Assembly (NCBI RefSeq): GCF_900172355.1
Contig: NZ_FWFZ01000006.1
Coordinates: 1 to 64,000 of the forward strand
Reading direction: 5' to 3'
DNA from: Roseisalinus antarcticus
GTDB lineage: Bacteria; Pseudomonadota; Alphaproteobacteria; Rhodobacterales; Rhodobacteraceae
DNA length: 64,000 bases
A program made the translations under genes and the position numbers. The notes under the pieces are model-generated. The model was not told the origin of the DNA. It worked only from the letters and a program-made list of their open reading frames with translations, and ran no database searches. Every line of letters begins with the position of its first letter. The first letter of the stretch is position 1. This document shows positions 22,661 through 29,629 of this stretch, in pieces.

Positions 22661-23512
22661 ATGGATATCATGGCCCCGTGGCGGTTTTTCACCTCTGTCA
22701 GCCACGAGATCGAACGCACCAACCTCGGCCTGATCTCGGCGGGCTGCGCGTTCTTCGGGATGGTGGCGATCTTTCCCGCGATCGCGGCGATCATCGCCAT
22801 CTTCGGCCTGGTGGCCGATGTCGACGTGGTGCGCGACCAGCTGGGATTGCTGCGCGACATCATGCCAGAGCAGGCCTACCTGCTGCTGGCGCGCCAAGTG
22901 AACTCGCTTCTGAACACGCGCAGCCACACGCTGGGCTGGGCCTCGGCCGTGTCGATCCTGTTCGCCCTCTGGTCCGCCCGCGCCGGGGTCGCAGCGATCA
23001 TGCGCGGCCTGAACGAGATCCACGGCACCCCCAACCGGGGCGGTCTCCGCCAGGCCCTCGTGGCCCTGCTGCTGACGGTGGCTCTGGTCAGCGTGGCGGT
23101 GGTGTCGCTGGTCGCGGTGGTGGTGGCGCCGGTCGTGCTGGCCTTCCTGCCGCTGGGGCCGGCGGCGACCTGGGCGGCGGAGGCGGTGCGCTGGGGGCTG
23201 GCGCTGGCGGTGCTGCTGATCGGCCTCGGCATCCTCTACCGATACGGGCCGAACGCGCGGGGCCACCGGCCGAAATGGCTCACCCCGGGCTCGACCTTCG
23301 CGGTCGTCACCTGGCTCGCGGCCTCTATCGGCTTTTCGATCTACCTGACGAATTTCGGCAATTACAACAAGGTCTACGGCTCCATCGGGGCCGTGATCGC
23401 GCTACTGATGTGGTTCTACATCTCGGCCTATCTGGTGCTGCTGGGGGCCGTCCTCAACGACATGATCCGCCTGCGGTCGGAACGCCGGAAACACGCCACC
23501 GCCACACGCTGA
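22661..23512 (+). CDS. YihY/virulence factor BrkB family membrane protein
   Basis: 283 aa inner-membrane protein. The family pattern is clear: an amphipathic N terminus (FFTSVSHEIERTNLGLISAGCAFFGMVAIFPAIAAI), the central NEIHGTPNRGG loop, and FLTNFGNYNKVYGSIGAVIALLMWFYISAYLVLLGAVLND-type final helices. Six membrane segments can be counted. The family was once called ribonuclease BN in error; its real function is unknown, with suggested roles in export or envelope stability. A perfect EcfG-type promoter upstream suggests induction in the general stress response, next to the trehalose genes. Confidence 0.88.
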   Translation: MDIMAPWRFFTSVSHEIERTNLGLISAGCAFFGMVAIFPAIAAIIAIFGLVADVDVVRDQLGLLRDIMPEQAYLLLARQVNSLLNTRSHTLGWASAVSILFALWSARAGVAAIMRGLNEIHGTPNRGGLRQALVALLLTVALVSVAVVSLVAVVVAPVVLAFLPLGPAATWAAEAVRWGLALAVLLIGLGILYRYGPNARGHRPKWLTPGSTFAVVTWLAASIGFSIYLTNFGNYNKVYGSIGAVIALLMWFYISAYLVLLGAVLNDMIRLRSERRKHATATR

Positions 23513-23881
23513 AAAAGGGACCGCGTCAGGCTGTCGCATTCCGTCCGGTGGGACCCGCCCAAGCGCCGACCTGTCGCCTACCCGGCGGCAGGTCATCGTT
23601 TCCGGGCCATTTTCAAAACGAAAAAAGCCGGCGTTTCCGCCGTTTGTCCGAGCAAGAGTCCTCGGAGTTCGATGCCAGTCGTCTCGAGGCGGATTTCTCC
23701 GCTCGCTTCGGACTTTCGTCTTCCGTTTCCCAATACGAGGCCAATCTTCTCACGCCGCAAGCTTGACCGCCCGATCCCGGGCTCGGGGTGCGAATGCCCT
23801 CACCTTCAACTGCCGCGTGAAATCTGCTTTGTGGTCGGAAAAACGACCCAAGGCGGACACTGCGGAAATCCCGAGGTGCCG
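23513..23881. other. Gap after yihY with weak terminator-like hairpin
   Basis: 369 bp without a supported gene. A small hairpin at 23629-23642 (CGGCG-TTTC-CGCCG) has an A-run on the left and TTTG on the right, so it could act weakly as a terminator on either strand. GC content starts to drop here toward the accessory island. Confidence 0.35.
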
Positions 23882-25560
23882 ATGACAGGCCTGGCCAAGT
23901 TCAATTTCAAGCTCACCCAGCGATATCCAGGCTCGGGTGATCACAGGATCATTTCATGCGGCAATCCGGATTGCCTGAACGTCGGGGTCGAGCCATCGAC
24001 CGCCGATGAGCGCCGTTCCCACTGGTCTGCACATCGTCCCGAGTTCACGCAGGACCAACTGGATGTTGCCGTCAGGCATGGCGCGGGAGCCTGCAAGCTG
24101 GCCGGAGCCGACACGAAGCACCGCCGCGTGTCCCGCGTGTTCGACTATGCCGACGAGCCTCATGTCTGGCACGACCAACGGACGATTTGGTGCCAATCCC
24201 TTGCTCCGGGCGACCGCGTTTGCGACAGCGGCTTCTCGATCCTGTCTTTCGATCACCTTGACGAGGAGATCGCTCGCCTCCGAAATCACGACGGGGTTCT
24301 GGATGGACCGGCCTGCGGCGCCTGCGGCACCCGGGTCCTCGTCTGCCCCGACGAGTTCTCGCTGAAAGGCGCTTACCAGAGAACAAGGGACAGCATGGGC
24401 AGGCCGATAAGGAACATGGGTGCGCCCAAGTCGATCAGGGTCCTACACAAACCGTGCAAACGAAGGCCAGCGCGGCGCCAGGATCACCGTCACGCTTCCA
24501 CATGAGAGGCAGAAGACCTGCAAGGACACCCTACGCATCCTCAACGCGCTGATGAACAGCGCGGGCCTTCTGGATGTGCGGCGCATAGTCGGAGCGACCG
24601 CGACGGGCCAGAAGATCGGCATCAGCCGCATCTACGACCGGATCTGGTGGTTCGAGCAGGTCTTCCTCGCCTAGGAGCGCGAGATGCTGAGGCGATGGCG
24701 CAGAATGGTTGAAAGATCGGGACAGAAGGTCGAGCACCGCCCTGGCCACGACGATCAGGTGCTGACGGTGAACTGGGGGACCGCGACAGACCGACGACGA
24801 GACCGTCGCGAAGGCGTTCATCGCTGCCAGGAAAGAAGAATGCCAAACAGTTCCCGCATTCGACCTATCAGGTTCCGCTCTTTCCGAAGCTCCGGGTGAA
24901 GTCGCCAACACAGGCGAGCGGCGAACTCGACAAGGTCGTCGGTTTTCCCGTGGTTGCAACGGGGCTGCGACGGCGGCAGAAGGAGCTTCCATTCGATACC
25001 GCCGATCTCGACGCAGATCTCCGGGAAGAGCTGGCCAAGCTGGTTCACAAGGCGACACTGCAACCCGCCAGCACCTTCATGAACTGGCTTCGCGAGTGCC
25101 TGAGTGCAGCGGCGCGAGCTGGCAGCGGTGGCGCCCGGGTGGGCGGCTCCTACATTCAAGGCGCGATCCTTGATCCTCGCACCCGGATCGCGTTGCTGAA
25201 CATCTTCCGTGTGAGCTACATCTATTTCGAGCTGCGCCCCGGTTCATCGCCCTTTGATCGAGCTCCGAGCGACCGTGCGGATGTGCCCGGGGTCACACGC
25301 CGTCCTCTCCGTAACCCAGGGACGGACGAGCGGATAGAGATTGCGCATACGACGTGGCGGGCGCCGGACCGCAAGACATCGGCCGTGCGACACGGTATCG
25401 ACGCCTTTGTTCGCCGGAAGACCGGCAAGGTCGATGTGCCCGACCGGCATCGAGTGATCTACCGGCCGTGGCTACATGCTGGCACGAAAGTCGGTGCCAC
25501 GCTGTTAGCAGTTGGCGAGGAGGTGCATCCCGACAGGCGCGCACTCGCTTTTTGGCTCTC
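23882..25560 (+). pseudogene. Decayed zinc-ribbon/helix-turn-helix transposase-like gene
   Basis: Pieces in different frames read as parts of one protein. Frame 2 from ATG 23882 gives ISCGNPDCLNVGVEP and later DGPACGACGTRVLVCPDEF (Cys pairs of zinc ribbons). Frame 3 (24420-24674) gives ARITVTLPHERQ, then RRIVGATATG...ISRIYDRIWWFEQVFLA (a helix-turn-helix-like part), ending in TAG. The same frame continues past that stop as EREMLRRWRRM...LTVNW. Frame 2 again (24896-25560) gives LVHKATLQPASTFMNWLRE, ARAGSGGARVGGSYIQGA, RIALLNIFRVSYIYFELR and IYRPWLHAGTKVG. These resemble large zinc-ribbon insertion-element proteins seen in alphaproteobacteria. At least one nonsense mutation and two frameshifts are needed, so it is inactive. 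The family assignment rests on memory of such proteins only. Confidence 0.45.
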
Positions 25561-25649
25561 CGGGATCTCACCTACCTGCGGATAGACCACGAAGTGTTGT
25601 CTCAATCCAATCGCGAGACTACGCTTTTCCGATACCAAGGAGAGATTTC

Positions 25650-27008
25650 ATGACGGATCGGCCGGATTTTATCGTTAGCGGGGATGAGGCAAGACTCTTT
25701 CCGATCCTCGCGGAAACCAGCAAGGAAAAACGCGTAGCCTCGATTTTCCTTGCCGTCATGACCCAGATACCCGCCCTTGCAGAAGAGACCCTTTCTACCG
25801 TGAGAATGCGCGTCGGGAAGCGCACTCGGTTCCGCGCCTTCACGGAAGTGGTGCTGAAGGAAAAGGTCGAAGACGGCTGTCGCCCGGATGGGTTGCTGCT
25901 GGTCGACACCGGACGAACCCAGTGGTCGGCGTTGATAGAGGCCAAGATCGGCCGAAATGAGCTGACAGCCGAGCAGGTCTCCAAGTATGCGGAGCTCGCA
26001 AAAGCCAACGGCATCGACGCGGTCATCACCATCTCGAACGAGTTCGTGTCGAGAGCCGACCATTCCCCCGTTTCGATCTCGAAGACGCTTCTTCGGAAAG
26101 TCGATCTGTTCCATTGGTCGTGGTCTTGGCTGGCCACCGTTTGCGAGATCCTCGAATACCAAGAGGCGGTGACGGACAGCGAGCAGGGATACCTCCTGCG
26201 GCAACTGAACCACTTCCTTGCGCACCCGGCGACCGGCGTCGAGCGGTTCACCCAGATGACGGCGAGCTGGAAGGATGTGACGCAATCGGTGCTGAACGAC
26301 GAGGCCCTGAAGAAGTCAGCCCCGGAGGTCGAAGCCGTGGCGGCAAGTTGTGTGGCGGAAGAGCGTGATCTCTGCCTGCACATGTCGAGCCATGTGGGTC
26401 AGGCGGTCGCCGCCAGGATCGAGCGGAAACTCTCCGAAGATCCCGCCGCCCGGTTGAAGTCGTTGATCGATCACCTCGTTGCGCGACACACGCTGTCGTC
26501 TGTTTTCCGCGTGCCGCATTGCGCATCCGATATCGACGTCTGCGTCGATCTTGCCCGGAGGACGATCGCCGTCTCGATGTCGCTCAAGGCGCCCACCGAC
26601 AAGAAATCCACCAAGGCACGGATCAACTGGCTGTTGCGAATGCTGCCCGAGGACGACGAGAGGCTTCTCGTTCGCGCACATTGGCCCGGCCGTGGCGCCC
26701 CCACGACGAAGGACGTCCGGACGCTCCGCGACGACCCGTCCGTGATCCAGAACGACAATGCCGATGCGACGCCACACTCCTTCGAGGTTCTTCTCGTAGA
26801 AAATCTCGGCAAGCGTTTCTCGGGGCGACGCACCTTCATCGAGGACATCGAACGCGTTGTTCCCAGCTTCTACGATCTCGTCGGCGTCAACCTGAAAGCA
26901 TGGCAGATGCCGCCCCCAAAGCCGGTCAAGGCCCGCAACGATCCGGACCCTGGCGAGCTGATGCGGGATGATCTGGAAGAGGCCGGAGCGTTGCCCCGAG
27001 ACGAATGA
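25650..27008 (+). CDS. PD-(D/E)XK nuclease-superfamily protein of unknown function
   Basis: 452 aa. ATG 25650 is preferred because AAGGAGAG sits 6-7 nt upstream; the longer opening to 25512 runs into the neighbouring remnant. Residues about 60-125 carry a PD-(D/E)XK pattern: TEVVLKEK, CRPDGLLLVD (Asp80), SALIEAKIG (Glu97-x-Lys99) and ELTAEQVSKYAELAKANG with the trailing Gln109 often seen in RecB-like nucleases. The N terminus (SKEKRVASIFLAVMTQIPALAEETL) resembles the helical lead of stand-alone restriction-like proteins. The C-terminal 300 residues are unrecognised (FRVPHCASDIDVCVDLARR, WLLRMLPED, SFEVLLVENLGKRFSGRRTFI). Codon use is less GC-rich than in neighbouring housekeeping genes. Lying beside a decayed transposase, it looks like an acquired, perhaps defensive, gene (inference). 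Confidence 0.6.
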   Translation: MTDRPDFIVSGDEARLFPILAETSKEKRVASIFLAVMTQIPALAEETLSTVRMRVGKRTRFRAFTEVVLKEKVEDGCRPDGLLLVDTGRTQWSALIEAKIGRNELTAEQVSKYAELAKANGIDAVITISNEFVSRADHSPVSISKTLLRKVDLFHWSWSWLATVCEILEYQEAVTDSEQGYLLRQLNHFLAHPATGVERFTQMTASWKDVTQSVLNDEALKKSAPEVEAVAASCVAEERDLCLHMSSHVGQAVAARIERKLSEDPAARLKSLIDHLVARHTLSSVFRVPHCASDIDVCVDLARRTIAVSMSLKAPTDKKSTKARINWLLRMLPEDDERLLVRAHWPGRGAPTTKDVRTLRDDPSVIQNDNADATPHSFEVLLVENLGKRFSGRRTFIEDIERVVPSFYDLVGVNLKAWQMPPPKPVKARNDPDPGELMRDDLEEAGALPRDE

Positions 27009-27009
27009 C

Positions 27010-27032
27010 AAAAGCCGGACCCAAGGCCGGCT
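27010..27032 (-). terminator. Intrinsic terminator for the holin/DUF883 operon
   Basis: Read on the minus strand: AGCCGG, an 8-nt loop, CCGGCT, then TTTTG. It lies about 70 bp beyond the stop of the minus-strand holin-like gene. On the plus strand, just after the nuclease-like gene, the T-tract is missing. Confidence 0.55.
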
Positions 27033-27102
27033 GAGGTGTTCGGGTCCCACTGCACGGAATGCGTCAGCGTCAGGCGGGACCCCATTCGGCATCACTTGGC
27101 AA

Positions 27103-27444
27103 TTACTTGCGGGATCGGTCCTGCGCCGCCTTCGTGCCGGCGGTGAGGCCGGCCAGGAACGCCTGGATGACGTCCGGGATCTCGATCTCTTCCATCTTCT
27201 TGGCCCACTTCTGGGGCGCCCGCTTGTGCTTTACCGCGGCCGCACCGAGCAGGATGAACCCCACGCCGGTGTAGATACCGCCGATCGACAGCGCCGCCGT
27301 CATCGGGTCGGTCGCCGCGACCAGCACGATCCAGCCGGCGGTCGTTAAGAAGCCGCAGCCGACCGTTATCAGAAAGATCCCGGCCAGCCCGAGCGAGGCT
27401 TCCTCTATGGCCCGCCGCAGGCTTGCGGCCAGAAACCCCGTCAT
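27103..27444 (-). CDS. Holin-X (holin superfamily III)-like membrane protein
   Basis: 113 aa. An amphipathic start (TGFLAASLRRAIEEASLGLAGIFLITVGCGFLTTAGWIVLV) and a second hydrophobic segment (AALSIGGIYTGVGFILLGAAAV) give two to three membrane helices, followed by a basic tail. The pattern matches bacterial phage-holin-family/Actinobacterial holin-X proteins, which usually sit next to DUF883 genes and are not lysis proteins in this setting. Its ATG overlaps the DUF883 stop by 4 bp, so the two are cotranslated. An EcfG-type promoter upstream suggests stress induction. Confidence 0.7.
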   Translation of the reverse strand: MTGFLAASLRRAIEEASLGLAGIFLITVGCGFLTTAGWIVLVAATDPMTAALSIGGIYTGVGFILLGAAAVKHKRAPQKWAKKMEEIEIPDVIQAFLAGLTAGTKAAQDRSRK

Positions 27445-27791
27445 CGGCGCGACGCGAAGAGGCCCATCAGAAAGCCGAGGCCCGCGGCCGCACCCAGCGC
27501 CATGCCGGGTTGGTGCCGGACAAGATCCTCGGCCTGGTGGCCGTAGCGCTCCATATCGGTGCGCAGGTCGGCTGCGCCGTCGCGAATGCGCTCACCGGCC
27601 TGATTGGCACGGTCCTGCACGTTGTCACGGGCGTCGCGGGCCCGCGCGGAGCCGTAATTGCCCATCGCTTCGGTGAGGCTTCTGAGGTCTGCCCGCAGGA
27701 TCTCCATCTCGGCCGAGATGTCCTCCAGCGACGCGTCGCCGCCGGATCCGTTGCGGGACCGTTTCTGAGCCGTACTGGTTTCCGTCGCCAT
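27441..27791 (-). CDS. DUF883 (YqjD/ElaB-type) tail-anchored membrane protein
   Basis: 116 aa from ATG 27791 with AAAAGGAG upstream; a longer opening to 27914 would cross the promoter. Polar coiled-coil region about 20-88 (LEDISAEMEILRADLRSLTEAM; ARDNVQDRANQAGERIRDGAADLRTDMERYGHQAEDLVRHQP), then a C-terminal membrane anchor (GMALGAAAGLGFLMGLFASRR), the classic DUF883 layout. E. coli YqjD binds ribosomes at the membrane in stationary phase; the role here is unknown. A perfect EcfG-type promoter lies 43 bp upstream of the start, so it is a likely general stress gene. Confidence 0.82.
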   Translation of the reverse strand: MATETSTAQKRSRNGSGGDASLEDISAEMEILRADLRSLTEAMGNYGSARARDARDNVQDRANQAGERIRDGAADLRTDMERYGHQAEDLVRHQPGMALGAAAGLGFLMGLFASRR

Positions 27792-27833
27792 CTTGGATCT
27801 CCTTTTGCTGCATTGTGCTGCGTTACGGTTTCC

Positions 27834-27858
27834 AACGCGGCAGCCCGGCAAATGTTCC
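27834..27858 (-). promoter_or_regulatory. EcfG-type promoter of the DUF883-holin operon
   Basis: On the minus strand, GGAAC (27854-27858), a 16-nt spacer and CGTT (27834-27837) match the GGAAC-N16/17-CGTT consensus exactly. It sits 43 bp ahead of the DUF883 start codon. Confidence 0.75.
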
Positions 27859-27940
27859 ATGCCGTCCCTAGTTTGGACGAAAATGGCCCGGCCGCGGCAG
27901 GGCGCACCCGGCACCTTGCCGTCGTGTCCGGCGCGGGCGG

Positions 27941-28753
27941 TCAGGTCAGCAGCGTCTCGGTCGACGAGAAGAACATCGCCTGGCTGACCGCAGAGCGGAC
28001 CTGGTCCTCGCGATAGGGCTTGGAGATCAGGAACGCGGGCTCGTGCCTCTCGCCGGTCAGCAGCCGCTCGGGGAAGGCGGTGATGAAGATGACGGGCAGG
28101 GGACCCAGTTCGCCCAGGATCTCGTTCACCGCATCGATCCCGCTGGAATTGTCCGCCAGCTGGATGTCGGCCAGGATCAGGTCGGGCTGTTCGGTCCGTG
28201 CAAGCTCCACCGCGCTGCTGTGGGTGCGGGCCACGCCGGTGATCGCATGACCCATGTCGGCCACGATGGCCTGCAGGTCCATGGCGATGATGGCCTCGTC
28301 CTCGATGACCATCACCCGGCCCGAGACGCTGTCGGCCATCTCGCGCTGGGCGACATCCACCAGGTGGCGGACCTCGTCGTCGTCGACCCCCATCACAGTG
28401 GCGATCTCGGGAAGGGTCAGGTCTTCGATGGTCTGAAGCAGCAGGGCCTCGCGGGTATTCGGCGTCAGCTTGGACAGGTGCGCCTGGGCGGCCTGGGCAA
28501 GACCGGTCTCGCCGTCCTCGACCGGCATCCCGGAGCTGGTCCAGATCCCGTGGAAGACCGCAAAGAGCGCCACGCGCGGCGATGCGTCGGAGGCGAAGAC
28601 CTCGCGATCCTCCAGGATCGCTTCCAACGTGGCCGCGGCATAGGCATCCCCTGACTGCTGCGAGCCGGTGAGGGCGCGTGCGTAGCGCCGCAGGTAGGGC
28701 AACTCTGCCCCGATCATTTGAGCCAGATCGGTTGCCTCGGGGGTCGCGCTCAT
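27941..28753 (-). CDS. phyR: General stress response regulator PhyR
   Basis: 270 aa from ATG 28753. The N-terminal half (about 10-140) is a sigma-factor-like decoy domain (ELPYLRRYARALTGSQQSGDAYAAATLEAIL; LTLPEIATVMGVDDDEVRHLV). The C-terminal half is a receiver (RVMVIEDEAIIAMDLQAIV, phosphoacceptor Asp196 in LILADIQLAD, Thr in VIFITAFPE, Lys in LISKPYR). In the known mechanism, phosphorylated PhyR binds the anti-sigma factor NepR and frees EcfG. It is divergent from nepR-ecfG, the usual arrangement. An EcfG-type promoter lies 39 nt before the start, giving positive feedback. Confidence 0.95.
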   Translation of the reverse strand: MSATPEATDLAQMIGAELPYLRRYARALTGSQQSGDAYAAATLEAILEDREVFASDASPRVALFAVFHGIWTSSGMPVEDGETGLAQAAQAHLSKLTPNTREALLLQTIEDLTLPEIATVMGVDDDEVRHLVDVAQREMADSVSGRVMVIEDEAIIAMDLQAIVADMGHAITGVARTHSSAVELARTEQPDLILADIQLADNSSGIDAVNEILGELGPLPVIFITAFPERLLTGERHEPAFLISKPYREDQVRSAVSQAMFFSSTETLLT

Positions 28754-28791
28754 GAAAATCTTTCCCTTTTTTCGAATTTTTACTGGAACCA

Positions 28792-28817
28792 AACGCGTTT
28801 CGGACAATTTGGGTTCC
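28792..28817 (-). promoter_or_regulatory. EcfG-type promoter of phyR
   Basis: On the minus strand, GGAAC (28813-28817), a 17-nt spacer and CGTT (28792-28795) match the EcfG consensus. The -10 element is 39 nt from the phyR ATG. No equivalent site facing nepR-ecfG was found in the same 133-bp gap. Confidence 0.75.
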
Positions 28818-28886
28818 ATAGCTCGTTGACTGTCTCCTAGTGTAGGGCCTGTCGGCGGGACCACAAGGAAGGATGGCTTGAGGTTA

Positions 28887-29057
28887 ATGACAAAGGGACG
28901 TGAGGACAGCGGTAACATCGACGCACATCTCAAACGTGCCTTCGAGCAGATCCAGAGCGACCCGTTGCCCGAGCGGCTGCTGGGGCTTCTGGACGACCTG
29001 CGCAAACAGGACGCCGAGGGCAGGCAAAAGCCGGTTCACGACGAAAATGACGGATAA
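28887..29057 (+). CDS. nepR: Anti-sigma factor NepR
   Basis: 56 aa. ATG 28887 opens MTKGREDSGNIDAHLKRAFE, followed by the family core DPLPERLLGLLDDLRKQD, the two-helix region that binds EcfG or, competitively, PhyR. Size and position, immediately before ecfG and divergent from phyR, match the family. The gene ends at TAA 29055-29057, and ecfG starts 5 nt later, so they are cotranscribed. Its job is to hold EcfG inactive until PhyR is phosphorylated. Confidence 0.92.
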   Translation: MTKGREDSGNIDAHLKRAFEQIQSDPLPERLLGLLDDLRKQDAEGRQKPVHDENDG

Positions 29058-29062
29058 CCATC

Positions 29063-29629
29063 ATGAGCGCAGATGCGCAGAAGACCCCGAAAGAGGAGTT
29101 GGTCGACCATCTCCCCGCCCTTCGGGCATTCGCCCTGAGCCTGACCCGCAACGGGTCGGCCGCGGACGACCTTGTCCAAGACACGGTCGTCAAGGCGTGG
29201 AGCAATTTCGACAAGTTCCAGACCGGCACCAACCTGCGGGCCTGGCTTTTCACCATCCTGCGCAACACCTTCTATTCGGGGCGCCGCAAGACCAGGCGTG
29301 AGGTCGAGGATGTGGACGGCGTCTTTACCGCGTCGCTCGCAGAGAAGCCCGAGCATGACGGCAAGCTGCAGATGACGGATTTCTTCCGCGCCTTCGCCCA
29401 GCTTCCCCGGGACCAGCGCGAGGCGCTGACGCTGGTCGGAGCCCAGGGCTTCACCTATGAGGAGGCGGCAGAGATGTGCGGCGTGGCCGTCGGCACGATA
29501 AAGAGCCGGGCCAACCGGGGCCGCATCCGCCTGGCAGAGATCCTGGGCATGTCGTCGGATGAAGAGATGGAAATGACGGACGGCGCCACCATCGCCGTCC
29601 TCGGCGCGCATGGATCGAGCCATTTGTGA
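29063..29629 (+). CDS. ecfG: RNA polymerase ECF sigma factor EcfG (general stress)
   Basis: 188 aa. Region 2 is seen as LPALRAFALSLTRNGSAADDLVQDTVVKAW and LRAWLFTILRNTFYSGRRK. Region 4 is LPRDQREALTLVGAQGFTYEEAAEMCGVAVGTIKSRANRGR, the helix-turn-helix that reads the -35 element. This is the ECF15/EcfG type paired with NepR and PhyR; it directs RNA polymerase to GGAAC-N16/17-CGTT promoters, three of which are visible in this window. It follows nepR by 5 nt and overlaps the histidine kinase start by 4 bp (GTGA). Confidence 0.94.
   Translation: MSADAQKTPKEELVDHLPALRAFALSLTRNGSAADDLVQDTVVKAWSNFDKFQTGTNLRAWLFTILRNTFYSGRRKTRREVEDVDGVFTASLAEKPEHDGKLQMTDFFRAFAQLPRDQREALTLVGAQGFTYEEAAEMCGVAVGTIKSRANRGRIRLAEILGMSSDEEMEMTDGATIAVLGAHGSSHL

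Noticed and set aside
27103-27444. Prophage lysis holin
   Set aside because: No phage genes are nearby. The protein pairs with DUF883 and a stress promoter, as bacterial holin-X family members do.
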